Assembly: GCF_900103505.1 (NCBI RefSeq) | Contig: NZ_FNIA01000024.1 | Coordinates: 1 to 47,068, forward strand | DNA: 47,068 nt | Direction: 5' to 3' | Source: Haloarchaeobius iranensis | Lineage (GTDB): Archaea > Halobacteriota > Halobacteria > Halobacteriales > Natrialbaceae | Shown here: in pieces, positions 33,856-41,101 of the stretch | Layout of the letters: every line of letters begins with the position of its first letter | Position numbering within the stretch: position 1 is the first letter of the stretch | Position numbers and translations under genes: made by a program | The notes under the pieces: generated by a model | The model's input: the letters and a program-made list of their open reading frames with translations, nothing else | Told to the model about the DNA's origin: nothing | Database searches by the model: none

Positions 33856-35160
33856 CTAGACGGCGTGGCGTGCACCGAGTAACCGAGCGTTGTCGATGTA
33901 CATACTCGCGCCACAGCCATCGACGCCGCAGTTCCCACCGGTCGTCTGCCTGCACAGTGGGCATTCTATCCGCGTCGGGGTCGAGACGAGCTGGCGGATG
34001 ATACTATCGAGGACGTACGCGTGCTGCCACACTCGATGGTACTGCCACGTGTCCCCCCGCCATTCTACAGGCTGATTCCGGATTGCTGGGTTCACCAGCC
34101 ACCGTCTCGCCCCATCGGGGAGTTGATACACTGCGCCACCGAATCCTCCCGGGAACGAGAACCCACCGTGGACGAGCCGACTCAACGGGTCGCTGTGCTC
34201 TTCCCATAGCTGCCAACTCCGTTGTTCGCCATCGTCCGACTGCGTCGCCCTGAGCGGCAGGTCGAGCAGCGGAAGTGCTATCTCACGGAGGGTGCGTGCC
34301 TGCCCTAGTGCCGACGGTTCGTTCATTACGCTCTTTAGTTCGCCAAAGAGGCGAGAGCGCGTGGTCGATGCCGGGTTCGAGAGCCGGTCCCGTGTCTCCA
34401 ACTCCGAGAGTGCTTCCACCGCCTGGTCCAGCCTGCTATCGATATCTATCTCCTCGACCGGTCGCGTCTCGAACGCCGCCCGCGTGACTGGGGCGACGAG
34501 ATACGGGATATCTAACGCCGCGTTCGCAACTGCCTCTGCCGTCAGCCGGTTGTACTCGCTTGCAATCGACACCAACTCCGCATAGATGTGGTCCGCCGAG
34601 TCTGGTGTCTGTGCGTCGAGGTCGACGGAGTCGACAGCTTGCTCGATCGTCCGTCGCGCGCTGGCCGGAGCGTCCCTATCAGCCACCAGGACATCGATCT
34701 CGTCCTGAATGTGGGCGTCGTCTTCCAACAGGGAGTACGCGAGGAACTTATCCACCTGCTCGAGAGGATACCGGACCTGGCCGAACAGCGTCTCGATGGT
34801 ATCGTAGTACGCCCGTGCCGTCGCGAGTGCATCGTCGGGGTCGTGTCTGCCCTTGAGTGCATCGTACACTAATCGGCCAGCTTCTCGTTTGAGGAGCCGG
34901 ACGTTCCGCATCAAACCGAACCGTTGTCGGCGACCGTGGAGTAACTCCTCTCGGAACGATACGACCTGGAGCCGCGCCATCGACTCGAGATTTCCGGGGT
35001 CGATTGTGATCTGGAACGTGCTGTCACTCGGCCGAGCGAGCGCCGCGAACTGCTGGTTCTCGAACCAGTGTTCGTAGCCGCTGCCTGATCCACTATCGCT
35101 GTCGGCGACCGAGGTCGCTGCAAGCCCGAATCGATACCTCTCCCGCCCGTAGTCGCTCAT
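33856..35160 (-). CDS. Unrecognised helical protein with C-terminal zinc site
   Basis: 434 residues. The N-terminal ~50 are polar (SVADSDSGSGSGYEHWFENQ), then a long helical body follows (SFREELLHGRRQRFGLMRNV; DTIETLFGQVRYPLEQVDKF; EYNRLTAEAVANAALDIPYL). A mixed region comes next with many Trp (RRWLVNPAIRNQPVEWRGDT). The C-terminus holds CPLC and CGVDGC (C-X2-C-X8-C-X4-C), a treble-clef or ribbon-like zinc site, followed by MYIDNARLL. No family is recognised. Its start overlaps the stop of the upstream 165-residue gene (ATGA), so the two are co-translated. The zinc tip may bind another cluster component. Confidence 0.75.
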   Translation of the reverse strand: MSDYGRERYRFGLAATSVADSDSGSGSGYEHWFENQQFAALARPSDSTFQITIDPGNLESMARLQVVSFREELLHGRRQRFGLMRNVRLLKREAGRLVYDALKGRHDPDDALATARAYYDTIETLFGQVRYPLEQVDKFLAYSLLEDDAHIQDEIDVLVADRDAPASARRTIEQAVDSVDLDAQTPDSADHIYAELVSIASEYNRLTAEAVANAALDIPYLVAPVTRAAFETRPVEEIDIDSRLDQAVEALSELETRDRLSNPASTTRSRLFGELKSVMNEPSALGQARTLREIALPLLDLPLRATQSDDGEQRSWQLWEEHSDPLSRLVHGGFSFPGGFGGAVYQLPDGARRWLVNPAIRNQPVEWRGDTWQYHRVWQHAYVLDSIIRQLVSTPTRIECPLCRQTTGGNCGVDGCGASMYIDNARLLGARHAV

Positions 35161-35654
35161 CTGTCCTCGGCGTTCTTGAGGTCGGCCAGGACGGCTTCGA
35201 CATCGTCGATGGCGAGCTCCGACTCCTGGATGAACTCGTAGAGTTCAACAGCGTTCGACGGTCGCTGGGTGTCCGATGATTCTGTCGCCGTGGCCGTGCT
35301 CCCGAGAGCTCCCGTTCTGCTGGGCTGGGCCGTCACCGACGTATCCTGTTCTCCGTCGTCGGTCATTCGTTGTTCGATGTCTGCCCGAAGGGTCGTCGTG
35401 AGCTCCGCTCGGAGAGCCGGTTCGTCTTCGGTCGCCGCAAGCGGCCCCGTCAGGTCGAGCTCTTCGATGACTGACCCAGCGACGTCGATGACATCGTCGA
35501 CGTCGTTTGCCGTTGTCACCCGCATGGTGTCGAGTTCCGGGTCGCCCGCGATTCTCGTGGCCAGCATCCGCGCCTCGGATTCGCCGATGCCGTCGTAGCT
35601 CTGGATGATCGCTGTCCAGGTCCGTACGAGTCCCGGGGCAATTGATCGGATCAT
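35157..35654 (-). CDS. Unrecognised 165-residue protein
   Basis: Begins MIRSIAPGLVRTWTAIIQSY. The next part, DGIGESEARMLATRIAGDPE, looks like a helix-hairpin-helix-style turn (G-I-G-x-x-x-A), which is only suggestive. A helical region (VIDVAGSVIEELDLTGPLAA; LRAELTTTLRADIEQRM) follows, then a disordered Ser/Thr-rich linker and a short C-terminal helix (AVELYEFIQESELAIDDVEA). It is coupled to the zinc-site gene by a 4-nt overlap. It is probably an adaptor working with that protein. No enzymatic motif is visible. Confidence 0.7.
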   Translation of the reverse strand: MIRSIAPGLVRTWTAIIQSYDGIGESEARMLATRIAGDPELDTMRVTTANDVDDVIDVAGSVIEELDLTGPLAATEDEPALRAELTTTLRADIEQRMTDDGEQDTSVTAQPSRTGALGSTATATESSDTQRPSNAVELYEFIQESELAIDDVEAVLADLKNAEDR

Positions 35655-35754
35655 TCACGATCACCGTCCCCTGAGGGCCTCCTTTGTGTTGCAGCGGGGC
35701 CGGGAGAGTGTGGGGTGTGCGTTGGTTGCATTGGTGTATACTCGTGTTCGGAGA

Positions 35755-35772
35755 CTTGTGAAAGTGCATGTA
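35755..35772. repeat. 18-bp element, copy A (CTTRTGAAARTGCAYGTA)
   Basis: cttgtgaaagtgcatgta. It matches copy B (36738-36755) at 15 of 18 positions, the three differences all being transitions. It lies about 100 nt upstream of the 165-residue gene and includes an ATG that opens a frame starting MHFHK on the minus strand. Copy B lies just upstream of the next gene to the right. Possible shared operator or promoter element, or a remnant of a duplicated leader peptide. Confidence 0.4.
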
Positions 35773-35778
35773 ACACCA

Positions 35779-36711
35779 TCACATACTCACCCGTGGCTTG
35801 AGCTCGTACTCGAATCGAATCACCGTCTCGGACGTACTGGTCTCATCCGTGTATACCGGCGTCCAGTCGACATCCCCTCCCTCGCTCACGTCGGTGAAGT
35901 CCACCGTGTTCGTGGGCTTTCGATCGGTCGACTCAACCGCGACATTCGAGCACAACATGAGCAACGCGTTGTTGAGCCCATATTCGTTCGTGACGGTCAG
36001 GTCGCCACGGATACTGGCTTTGATTGTGAAGCCTTTCATCGTCCCGGAGAGTTCCTCGGCTTCATATGGTCCGAACTCCTCGAATTCGACCGTCGGAAGG
36101 CCATTCAGAGGGATTTCGTCCGTGAATCGTTCATCCTCACTCGAGTCCACCTCCAGGTCGTAGAAATCAGCGGTCTTTGCGTACCAGTACGCCTTCAGCG
36201 GCCGATTGGTCACCTTGAACCCGGGGTCGTACGACCAGTCGCTGGTCTTGTCGTTGATATACGCGACGACCCGGGCGACAATCGGATCGACCGGGGCGTG
36301 GAATGGGTCCACGAGCCAATCGAGCACAGCGGGAACCCGAACGAGTAGCGGATCGCCCGGTCGATTGACCTTCGGAACCGTGTACGCGCCGCCATGCTGG
36401 AGTGTGGGTTCGAAGTGGCCGGCATCCGAGAGGTCGCCGCCTGTCACGTCTTCCCGATCTTGGAAACTGGGGAACGAGAGCACTCTATCCGCAACCTCAC
36501 CTTTGCGGAGCACAACCTTCCGTGCGGCTTGAAGCGAGAGGTACGTATCCCGTTTCTTTGGGTTCCCGAACGTTCGCTTCCAGAACTGGTTCCGGTAGGG
36601 ACTCGGCGTGAACCTCTGCCAGTCCCAGAGTGCGCCACCTGGAGTGAGAAGAGAGTGGTCGCTCGACTCAGTCATCGGCCCGATCACACGTACGAACGAT
36701 TCCCATGACAT
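35779..36711 (-). CDS. Unrecognised 310-residue protein
   Basis: From ATG 36711: MSWESFVRVIGPMTESSDHS, then DWQRFTPSPYRNQFWKRTFG, RDTYLSLQAARKVVLRKGEV and, later, a beta-rich half (FTIKASIRGDLTVTNEYGLN, DETSTSETVIRFEYELKPRV). The mix of basic and aromatic residues in the first third is unusual for a haloarchaeal protein. No known fold is recognised; a two-domain protein with a beta-sandwich-like C-terminus is plausible. An A/T stretch (CATAAGTTACTTATTCC, 36726-36742 on the minus strand) gives a near-leaderless start. It reads in the same direction as the two unknown proteins downstream and could be a third member of their set. Confidence 0.7.
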   Translation of the reverse strand: MSWESFVRVIGPMTESSDHSLLTPGGALWDWQRFTPSPYRNQFWKRTFGNPKKRDTYLSLQAARKVVLRKGEVADRVLSFPSFQDREDVTGGDLSDAGHFEPTLQHGGAYTVPKVNRPGDPLLVRVPAVLDWLVDPFHAPVDPIVARVVAYINDKTSDWSYDPGFKVTNRPLKAYWYAKTADFYDLEVDSSEDERFTDEIPLNGLPTVEFEEFGPYEAEELSGTMKGFTIKASIRGDLTVTNEYGLNNALLMLCSNVAVESTDRKPTNTVDFTDVSEGGDVDWTPVYTDETSTSETVIRFEYELKPRVSM

Positions 36712-36737
36712 CTCCCGCAAGTGGCTGGAATAAGTAA

Positions 36738-36755
36738 CTTATGAAAATGCACGTA
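36738..36755. repeat. 18-bp element, copy B
   Basis: cttatgaaaatgcacgta. Partner of 35755-35772. On the minus strand it contains a GTG (36752) opening a 22-codon frame (MHFHKLLIPATCG...) that ends inside the 310-residue gene. The position just ahead of that gene, next to its A/T promoter element, favours a regulatory role. Confidence 0.4.
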
Positions 36756-37152
36756 CACTACCGGGACGGTGCGACAGCGCTGGCAGCTCTGCACGTGGGC
36801 GAGCGGTCGGATTTGAATCGAGGTCAGAATAATACCACACGAAACCCAATTATCCGGGCTGATACGCCCGACCGCTTGTACTGGTGAAGCGAGTGATATC
36901 ACACCGCAGGTTGTCAATTTCCGTCAGTCCACGTAAAAACAACCTGTGTTCGTCGCACCGAAGAACACTCAGTCCCCCTCATTCGGTCGGCTCACGGTCG
37001 GAAACACATCCAGTACCTGGCCCGTGCCTAGAGCATTCGTGACGGCCAACAGCAACCTGACACCCACCAGTTGGCTGTTCACAGGGCAGTGGAGCAACAG
37101 ATCCTGCTGTCTCTCCCTACCCAAACCACCAACACACCCGACCGATGAGATC
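36756..37152. other. Divergent intergenic region
   Basis: About 400 bases lie between the minus-strand unit and the ubiquitin-like gene. A plus-strand A/T run (gtaaaaaca, about 36933-36941) could be a TATA element with a leader of nearly 200 nt. The open plus-strand frame before 37153 is Ser/Thr/Pro rich and lacks acidic residues, so it is not taken as coding. No RNA gene was recognised. Confidence 0.4.
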
Positions 37153-37377
37153 ATGAAAGTCCCAATATCGATCGACGACGAGACGTTCAACATCACCGAT
37201 GACACGACCGTCGCAGACCTCAAACGGCGAGTCGGTTGCAACGATGACTATGCACTCGTGTACAGAGATGACCAGACAGTACTGGTTCTCGACGACGACG
37301 CCATCGTGGCTGACCACGTCGAACCGCAAACCACCCTAGAAGTCCACCCGCTCTCAGACAACTATGTCTTCCGCTGA
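37153..37377 (+). CDS. Ubiquitin-like beta-grasp protein
   Basis: 74 residues with the order expected of a ubiquitin fold: an N-terminal beta hairpin (MKVPISIDDETFNITDD), a helix (TVADLKRRVG), then strands and turns (YALVYRDDQTVLVLDDDAIV, ADHV) and a last strand (TTLEVHPLSDNYVFR). The pattern resembles small prokaryotic ubiquitin-like proteins such as YukD-type and ThiS-type folds. The C-terminus ends VFR and has no Gly-Gly, so it is not ready for classical conjugation. The stop overlaps the ATG of the E2-like gene by one base (TGATG), a strong sign of a functional pair. Fold assignment is by pattern only; a structure prediction would settle it. Confidence 0.7.
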   Translation: MKVPISIDDETFNITDDTTVADLKRRVGCNDDYALVYRDDQTVLVLDDDAIVADHVEPQTTLEVHPLSDNYVFR

Positions 37378-37784
37378 TGACTTCCGGACGTGTCCTCGCG
37401 GACATCGCCGAGCTTGCGAGCGTGTTGCGAGAGCGATCCAACACGCAACTCACCTACGATGTCCAAGACTCCAGCTTCGTAGAGATCGGGCACTTCAGAT
37501 TTCCCGATGGCTGGCAAACGACGGACGGAACCCGGGTCGGCGCAATCCGGTTCGAGCTTCCAGCATCGTATCCAAACATGCCACCGTCAGTCGCTGTTCC
37601 AGCGGGCATGCGTTACCAGGGTCAACGGACCCAGGCCATGCAACCTACCCGAGCGTGGCCGCCCGAGAACTGGGTTGCCTTCGAGCCGGACTACGGCCAG
37701 TGGAATCCGGCAGCCGATGGCCTTTTAACGGCGCTTGCGGCCATCGAACGACGGCTGCGCGACCCTCAACCGAAAACACTGTGA
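37377..37784 (+). CDS. E2/UBC-fold protein lacking the catalytic cysteine
   Basis: 135 residues. The N-terminal helix (RVLADIAELASVL) and beta meander are followed by IRFELPASYPNMPPSVAVPA, which fits the E2 'YPxxPP' strand region. The C-terminal QWNPAADGLLTALAAIERRL then RDPQP matches the E2 block QWSPAL....LLSI..LL.DPNP. In E2s the catalytic Cys lies eight residues before this Trp; here that residue is Ala, and the whole protein has no cysteine. It therefore resembles inactive E2 variants (UEV/RWD-like) that bind ubiquitin-like partners. Its partner is probably the overlapping ubiquitin-like protein. I see no E1 or JAB gene in the window. Confidence 0.72.
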   Translation: MTSGRVLADIAELASVLRERSNTQLTYDVQDSSFVEIGHFRFPDGWQTTDGTRVGAIRFELPASYPNMPPSVAVPAGMRYQGQRTQAMQPTRAWPPENWVAFEPDYGQWNPAADGLLTALAAIERRLRDPQPKTL

Positions 37785-37973
37785 CACCCATCTGGCGATC
37801 GAACCGGGCGCTCGACTACTCTCGCCTCTTCGCCAGCAAACAGGAACATAGCAGGGAGGCCAAGGCAAGGTATAGTTAGTTCAACTGTCGCCCTCGTGCG
37901 ACGTCACTTGGGTCGTAACCACATCGACCCAACCACCTTGCTATCGCACTACCTTCATCGCGAACGGAATCGC
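37785..37973 (+). promoter_or_regulatory. Intergenic with TATA-like element
   Basis: Contains a TATA-like run (ggtatagttag, 37869-37879) about 25-30 nt before 37898 and no convincing gene. A GTG at 37896 is in frame with the next gene and would add 26 basic residues. The acidic, conserved start at 37974 is preferred. Confidence 0.35.
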
Positions 37974-38366
37974 ATGTCACTCGACTGGCCCGAAACTTTC
38001 GACCGAACACCACCCGACAACCGCGAACCGTATCCACACCATTTCCAAGTCTCGTTGGAGCGCGCCTTCGGGAACGTCGTCACCCAAGTCGACCGATTGG
38101 AAGGCGCGGAGTTAATCGCTATCGAGACCGCTTCCGGAGCAACTGCCGGTCCACCAGCCACGACGGGCGATATCGAGAACCCGGGCGTCGTGGTGCGGTT
38201 CAGGAACGACGGTGTCGTGTATGCCGTCCCCTGTGACCGGTGGGCTGCACTTCGCGACAACGTCCAGGCGGTCGCCAAGTACCTCGAAGCGAAGCGCGCC
38301 CTCGACAGATACGGGGTCGAAACGCTCACCGACGAGTTCGCAACCCAGAAGGTCAGACTCGACTGA
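37974..38366 (+). CDS. J-domain-protein N-terminal-like domain, without a J domain
   Basis: 130 residues. LDWPETFDRTPPDNREPYPH opens the protein and is followed by FQVSLERAFGNVV, ENPGVVVRFRNDGVVYAVPC and DRWAALRDNVQAVAKYLEAK. This matches, from memory, the N-terminal domain of a group of plasmid, phage and archaeal J-domain proteins (LDWP..W.RT, DPG...., CD.....RDN..A). In those proteins an HPD-containing J domain follows; here the protein ends where it would begin, and no HPD motif is present. The next gene's ATG overlaps the stop by one base. Given the GrpE and Hsp70 genes downstream, it may be a client adaptor of the local Hsp70, though it cannot stimulate ATPase like a J protein. Confidence 0.6.
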   Translation: MSLDWPETFDRTPPDNREPYPHHFQVSLERAFGNVVTQVDRLEGAELIAIETASGATAGPPATTGDIENPGVVVRFRNDGVVYAVPCDRWAALRDNVQAVAKYLEAKRALDRYGVETLTDEFATQKVRLD

Positions 38367-39409
38367 TGCCTGACAACGCTCCGAGCAACGATCCGCGAAA
38401 TCACCCCTCGCCGCAGCACGGCTACGAGCGTACTGCCTGTCGAGCGGACGGTGGGCGGTCGACTCGTGGCTGGGCAGACGGGTTCGACGGCTGGGCCGCC
38501 GCAGCGAAACCGGAGTCGACCGACGCCGAGTACAGTCGAAGCTTCCACTGGTGTCACGCCGGCGAGCGTCGAGAGCTGACGCTCTCGATCCCCGTTGGCA
38601 CGTACGACTACTGCGTGAATCGCGCGCGCACCGGCGACTACAGACAGTACGTCGTCGACCCGCTCCAGGAGCCGTTCATCGCCACTGTCGCCGAGGATAT
38701 CGAGGAGACCATGCCCGGAGGGACCGCGCGAGACACGGTCACCAGCTGTGTGCGATTCGTTCAGAGCCTCGAGTACATCCGCGACCGCGAGGACACGGGT
38801 CACGAGGCCTACCCGAAGTACCCGGTCGAGACGCTGGTGCATCAACGCGGCGACTGTGAGGACGGGACGTTACTGCTGTGTGCCCTCCTGGAGACACTCG
38901 GCTACGACACGGCGGTGCTGGTCCTCCCAGCCCACCACCACATGGTTGCTGGCGTCGCGTGTGACTGGGGTCACGGGGCCAGCGTCACCCATCAAGGCAC
39001 CCAGTTCTTCACCGTCGAGACGACCACCAGTGGCTGGGATATCGGCGAGCTTGACCCACAGTTCCAGGGGTCGCCCGTGGACGTGCACCGCCCGGACGAT
39101 ACGCCGATACTCGTCCACCAGTGGGACGCCACCCCGACAACGGAGACCGGTGTGACCGTCACCGTCCACGCTGCAAACTTCGGAAGTGCACCCGTCGAGG
39201 ATGTCCAAGTCCGCTTCCTGTTCGAACGTCGGAACGGAACCATAGCAGAGCGTGTCTGGTTGGGCGACGGTAGTCGAACGCTCGCGGCCGGCGAGTCCAC
39301 GCAGTTCATCCGTGATATCGTGCCGCCACCGGACTTGCAACTCCGTGGGCGATGTCGCCTCATCGCTGCTGGCGCGCTCCACGACGAAAGCGAGAGCGAG
39401 TGGCACTGA
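38366..39409 (+). CDS. Transglutaminase-like protein with C-terminal Ig-like domain
   Basis: 347 residues. After a polar N-terminus, residues ~100-230 form a transglutaminase/protease-like core: YPVETLVHQRGDCEDGTLLL with Cys164 in the GDCED motif, AHHHMVAGVAC with His192, and FTVETTTSGWDIGEL with Glu218 as the likely third residue. The C-terminal ~90 residues (TGVTVTVHAANFGSAPVEDV) look like a CARDB/Ig domain. Such Cys-His-acid folds cut or cross-link peptide bonds. No signal peptide is present, so it acts inside the cell and could cleave or modify cluster components, perhaps the ubiquitin-like protein. It is coupled to the preceding gene (TGATG) and 42 nt before the GrpE-like gene. Confidence 0.83.
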   Translation: MPDNAPSNDPRNHPSPQHGYERTACRADGGRSTRGWADGFDGWAAAAKPESTDAEYSRSFHWCHAGERRELTLSIPVGTYDYCVNRARTGDYRQYVVDPLQEPFIATVAEDIEETMPGGTARDTVTSCVRFVQSLEYIRDREDTGHEAYPKYPVETLVHQRGDCEDGTLLLCALLETLGYDTAVLVLPAHHHMVAGVACDWGHGASVTHQGTQFFTVETTTSGWDIGELDPQFQGSPVDVHRPDDTPILVHQWDATPTTETGVTVTVHAANFGSAPVEDVQVRFLFERRNGTIAERVWLGDGSRTLAAGESTQFIRDIVPPPDLQLRGRCRLIAAGALHDESESEWH

Positions 39410-39451
39410 CTGACCGACCACGCGATACCACAATTCGAAACGAGAGATACA

Positions 39452-40900
39452 ATGTCCGAAAATCGACGAAACCAGACCGACCCTGACGGGGCCGAATCGA
39501 TGACCGACGACGACGAAAACGAACAAGCCGACACCCAGGCACCGGAATCCACAGAACGCGTCGACCAGCAGGCACCGCTCGGTGACGTGGGGGAGCGGAG
39601 CATCGACGGCGACAAATGGCGACAGCGACTCGCCCAACTGAAAGTCGACAGGGCTATCGCCACATCCGACGAACAGAAGAAAGCGCTCACTGACAAGATC
39701 GAAGACCTCAGAGCGCGGATGCACGACGCTGGCGTGCCTACTGACGCCCCCGATGGAGAACCCAGTACGGACACCGAATCACCCGACAAGTCCACCGATT
39801 CACAATACCAACCCACCGAGCAACATCCCATCGACGCCGATGACGACAACGAGGAGGGAGCGACGGACTCGACGGGAGCTGCCGGCTCGGACTCACCCGG
39901 GTCGTCGAGCGACGCGGACTCCGTCCCCGGGAAGTCGCAACACCAGATGGGAGCTGAGGGGACGGCCAGTGCCGACTCGCCGAGCGAACTCACGTCGGAC
40001 AGCAACACCACCTCACAGGCCCAGTCTGAGGAGGCACAACAGCCCGACCAGTCACCCGAAGACGGCATTGACCGGGAACGTGCTACGGACTCGGAGCAAG
40101 AACCAACCGAAGCGCGCTCTCCTCGGGACCAGGACGTTAGCCAGACGCCCGAGCCCGATGCCTCACCAACTAATCCCACGCCCGACCCAAACGAGTCCAC
40201 TCCTGAACGTGCTCCGAGCCCGACATCCACTCCAACCGAGAACACGCAGGAAACGGATTTCGAGGACACGCAGGACACCGATTCCGACCCGGACCCCGAC
40301 TCGGGACCGAAACTCGAGTCACTCGAAGAGTCCGATGCCGGGGCAGATGACCGCGCGGATTCACATCCCACGTCGAATGCACACCTGTCACTCCGTGACG
40401 ACCGTGGGGGAGAGTCGACACCATCCAACGACCAGCGGAACGACGCGACCAGCAGAACCGAAACTCTCGCTGAGGAGGTCTCGGTGCTCCAGACTCAGCT
40501 CGAGACCCTCGGGACGACAGTCGACGAGTATCGCCAGAAGAACGAGCGCGAACACGAAATCCTCCAGAAAGAAGCTGTCGAACAACTCGGTGAGCGCATG
40601 CTTCGGGTCCGCGACACGTTGAACCGTGCTATCGAGTACAACGAGTTCGACGACGACCAGGCCGCGATGCTCGAAGCAGTCGTCACGAAGTTCGACCAAC
40701 AGTTCACCGCTGGTGCCATCGACAAAATCGATCCGGACCCTGGCGACGAGGTCGACGACCTCCGCCATGCACTGGCGGGACCGCGCGAAGAGACGACTAC
40801 CGTTCCCCCAGGCTGTATCATCCGTGTCGAATCCCCCGGCTTCGAGATCGACGGCTACCCGTTACAGGAAGCGGAAGTCATCGCCGCAAAGCGGAAGTAA
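39452..40900 (+). CDS. GrpE-like protein with long acidic extension
   Basis: 482 residues. The last ~140 residues match GrpE: a coiled-coil dimer helix (EEVSVLQTQLETLGTTVDEY; LGERMLRVRDTLNRAIEYNE), a helix bundle, and the beta head ending PGCIIRVESPGFEIDGYPLQ then EAEVIAAKRK (compare GrpE ...PG.V..V..PGY......L.PA.V.V). GrpE exchanges ADP for ATP on Hsp70. About 340 residues before it are an acidic, Ser/Thr/Pro-rich disordered stretch with one short helix (~50-90). The extension is several times longer than in normal GrpE. Together with the J-like domain upstream and the Hsp70 at 42411, this gives a dedicated chaperone set. GAGA before ATG 39452 is a weak ribosome site. Confidence 0.82.
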   Translation: MSENRRNQTDPDGAESMTDDDENEQADTQAPESTERVDQQAPLGDVGERSIDGDKWRQRLAQLKVDRAIATSDEQKKALTDKIEDLRARMHDAGVPTDAPDGEPSTDTESPDKSTDSQYQPTEQHPIDADDDNEEGATDSTGAAGSDSPGSSSDADSVPGKSQHQMGAEGTASADSPSELTSDSNTTSQAQSEEAQQPDQSPEDGIDRERATDSEQEPTEARSPRDQDVSQTPEPDASPTNPTPDPNESTPERAPSPTSTPTENTQETDFEDTQDTDSDPDPDSGPKLESLEESDAGADDRADSHPTSNAHLSLRDDRGGESTPSNDQRNDATSRTETLAEEVSVLQTQLETLGTTVDEYRQKNEREHEILQKEAVEQLGERMLRVRDTLNRAIEYNEFDDDQAAMLEAVVTKFDQQFTAGAIDKIDPDPGDEVDDLRHALAGPREETTTVPPGCIIRVESPGFEIDGYPLQEAEVIAAKRK

Positions 40901-41101
40901 TCACGGTATCAGCGCCCTGGGGCGAACGGTTGTCGTCGTACTCGGTCCGGGGTTCGCTGAACGGATCGACACTACTTGTTGGTCGGACGCTGGGTGACTG
41001 GTACGCGGGATTCGACGCTGGCGTCGTATACGGTATTTAAACTCGACTCTGGGTGGGATGTGAGCAGTCACCTTGCATAAGCAGTCCGAACACCAGCATG
41101 C
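40901..41101 (+). promoter_or_regulatory. Promoter region of the VWA gene
   Basis: Two TATA-like runs are visible: GTATTTAAAC (41032-41041) and gcataagc (41075-41082). The second lies about 25 nt before ATG 41102 and would give a leaderless transcript; the first would give a leader of about 40 nt. The VWA and Hsp70 genes may therefore be transcribed separately from the GrpE-like gene. Confidence 0.45.

Noticed and set aside
36946-37152. N-terminal extension of the ubiquitin-like protein from a GTG at 36946
   Set aside because: The added residues are Ser/Thr/Pro rich with almost no acidic residues, unlike real haloarchaeal coding sequence. The fold begins at 37153.
37153-39409. A working ubiquitin-conjugation pathway
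   Set aside because: No E1, no JAB protease, no catalytic Cys in the E2-fold protein and no Gly-Gly on the ubiquitin-like protein.
38992-40428. Minus-strand Ser/Cys-rich frame over the GrpE-like gene
   Set aside because: Antisense to the acidic disordered stretch, whose Asp/Glu codons read as Ser/Val/Phe on the other strand.
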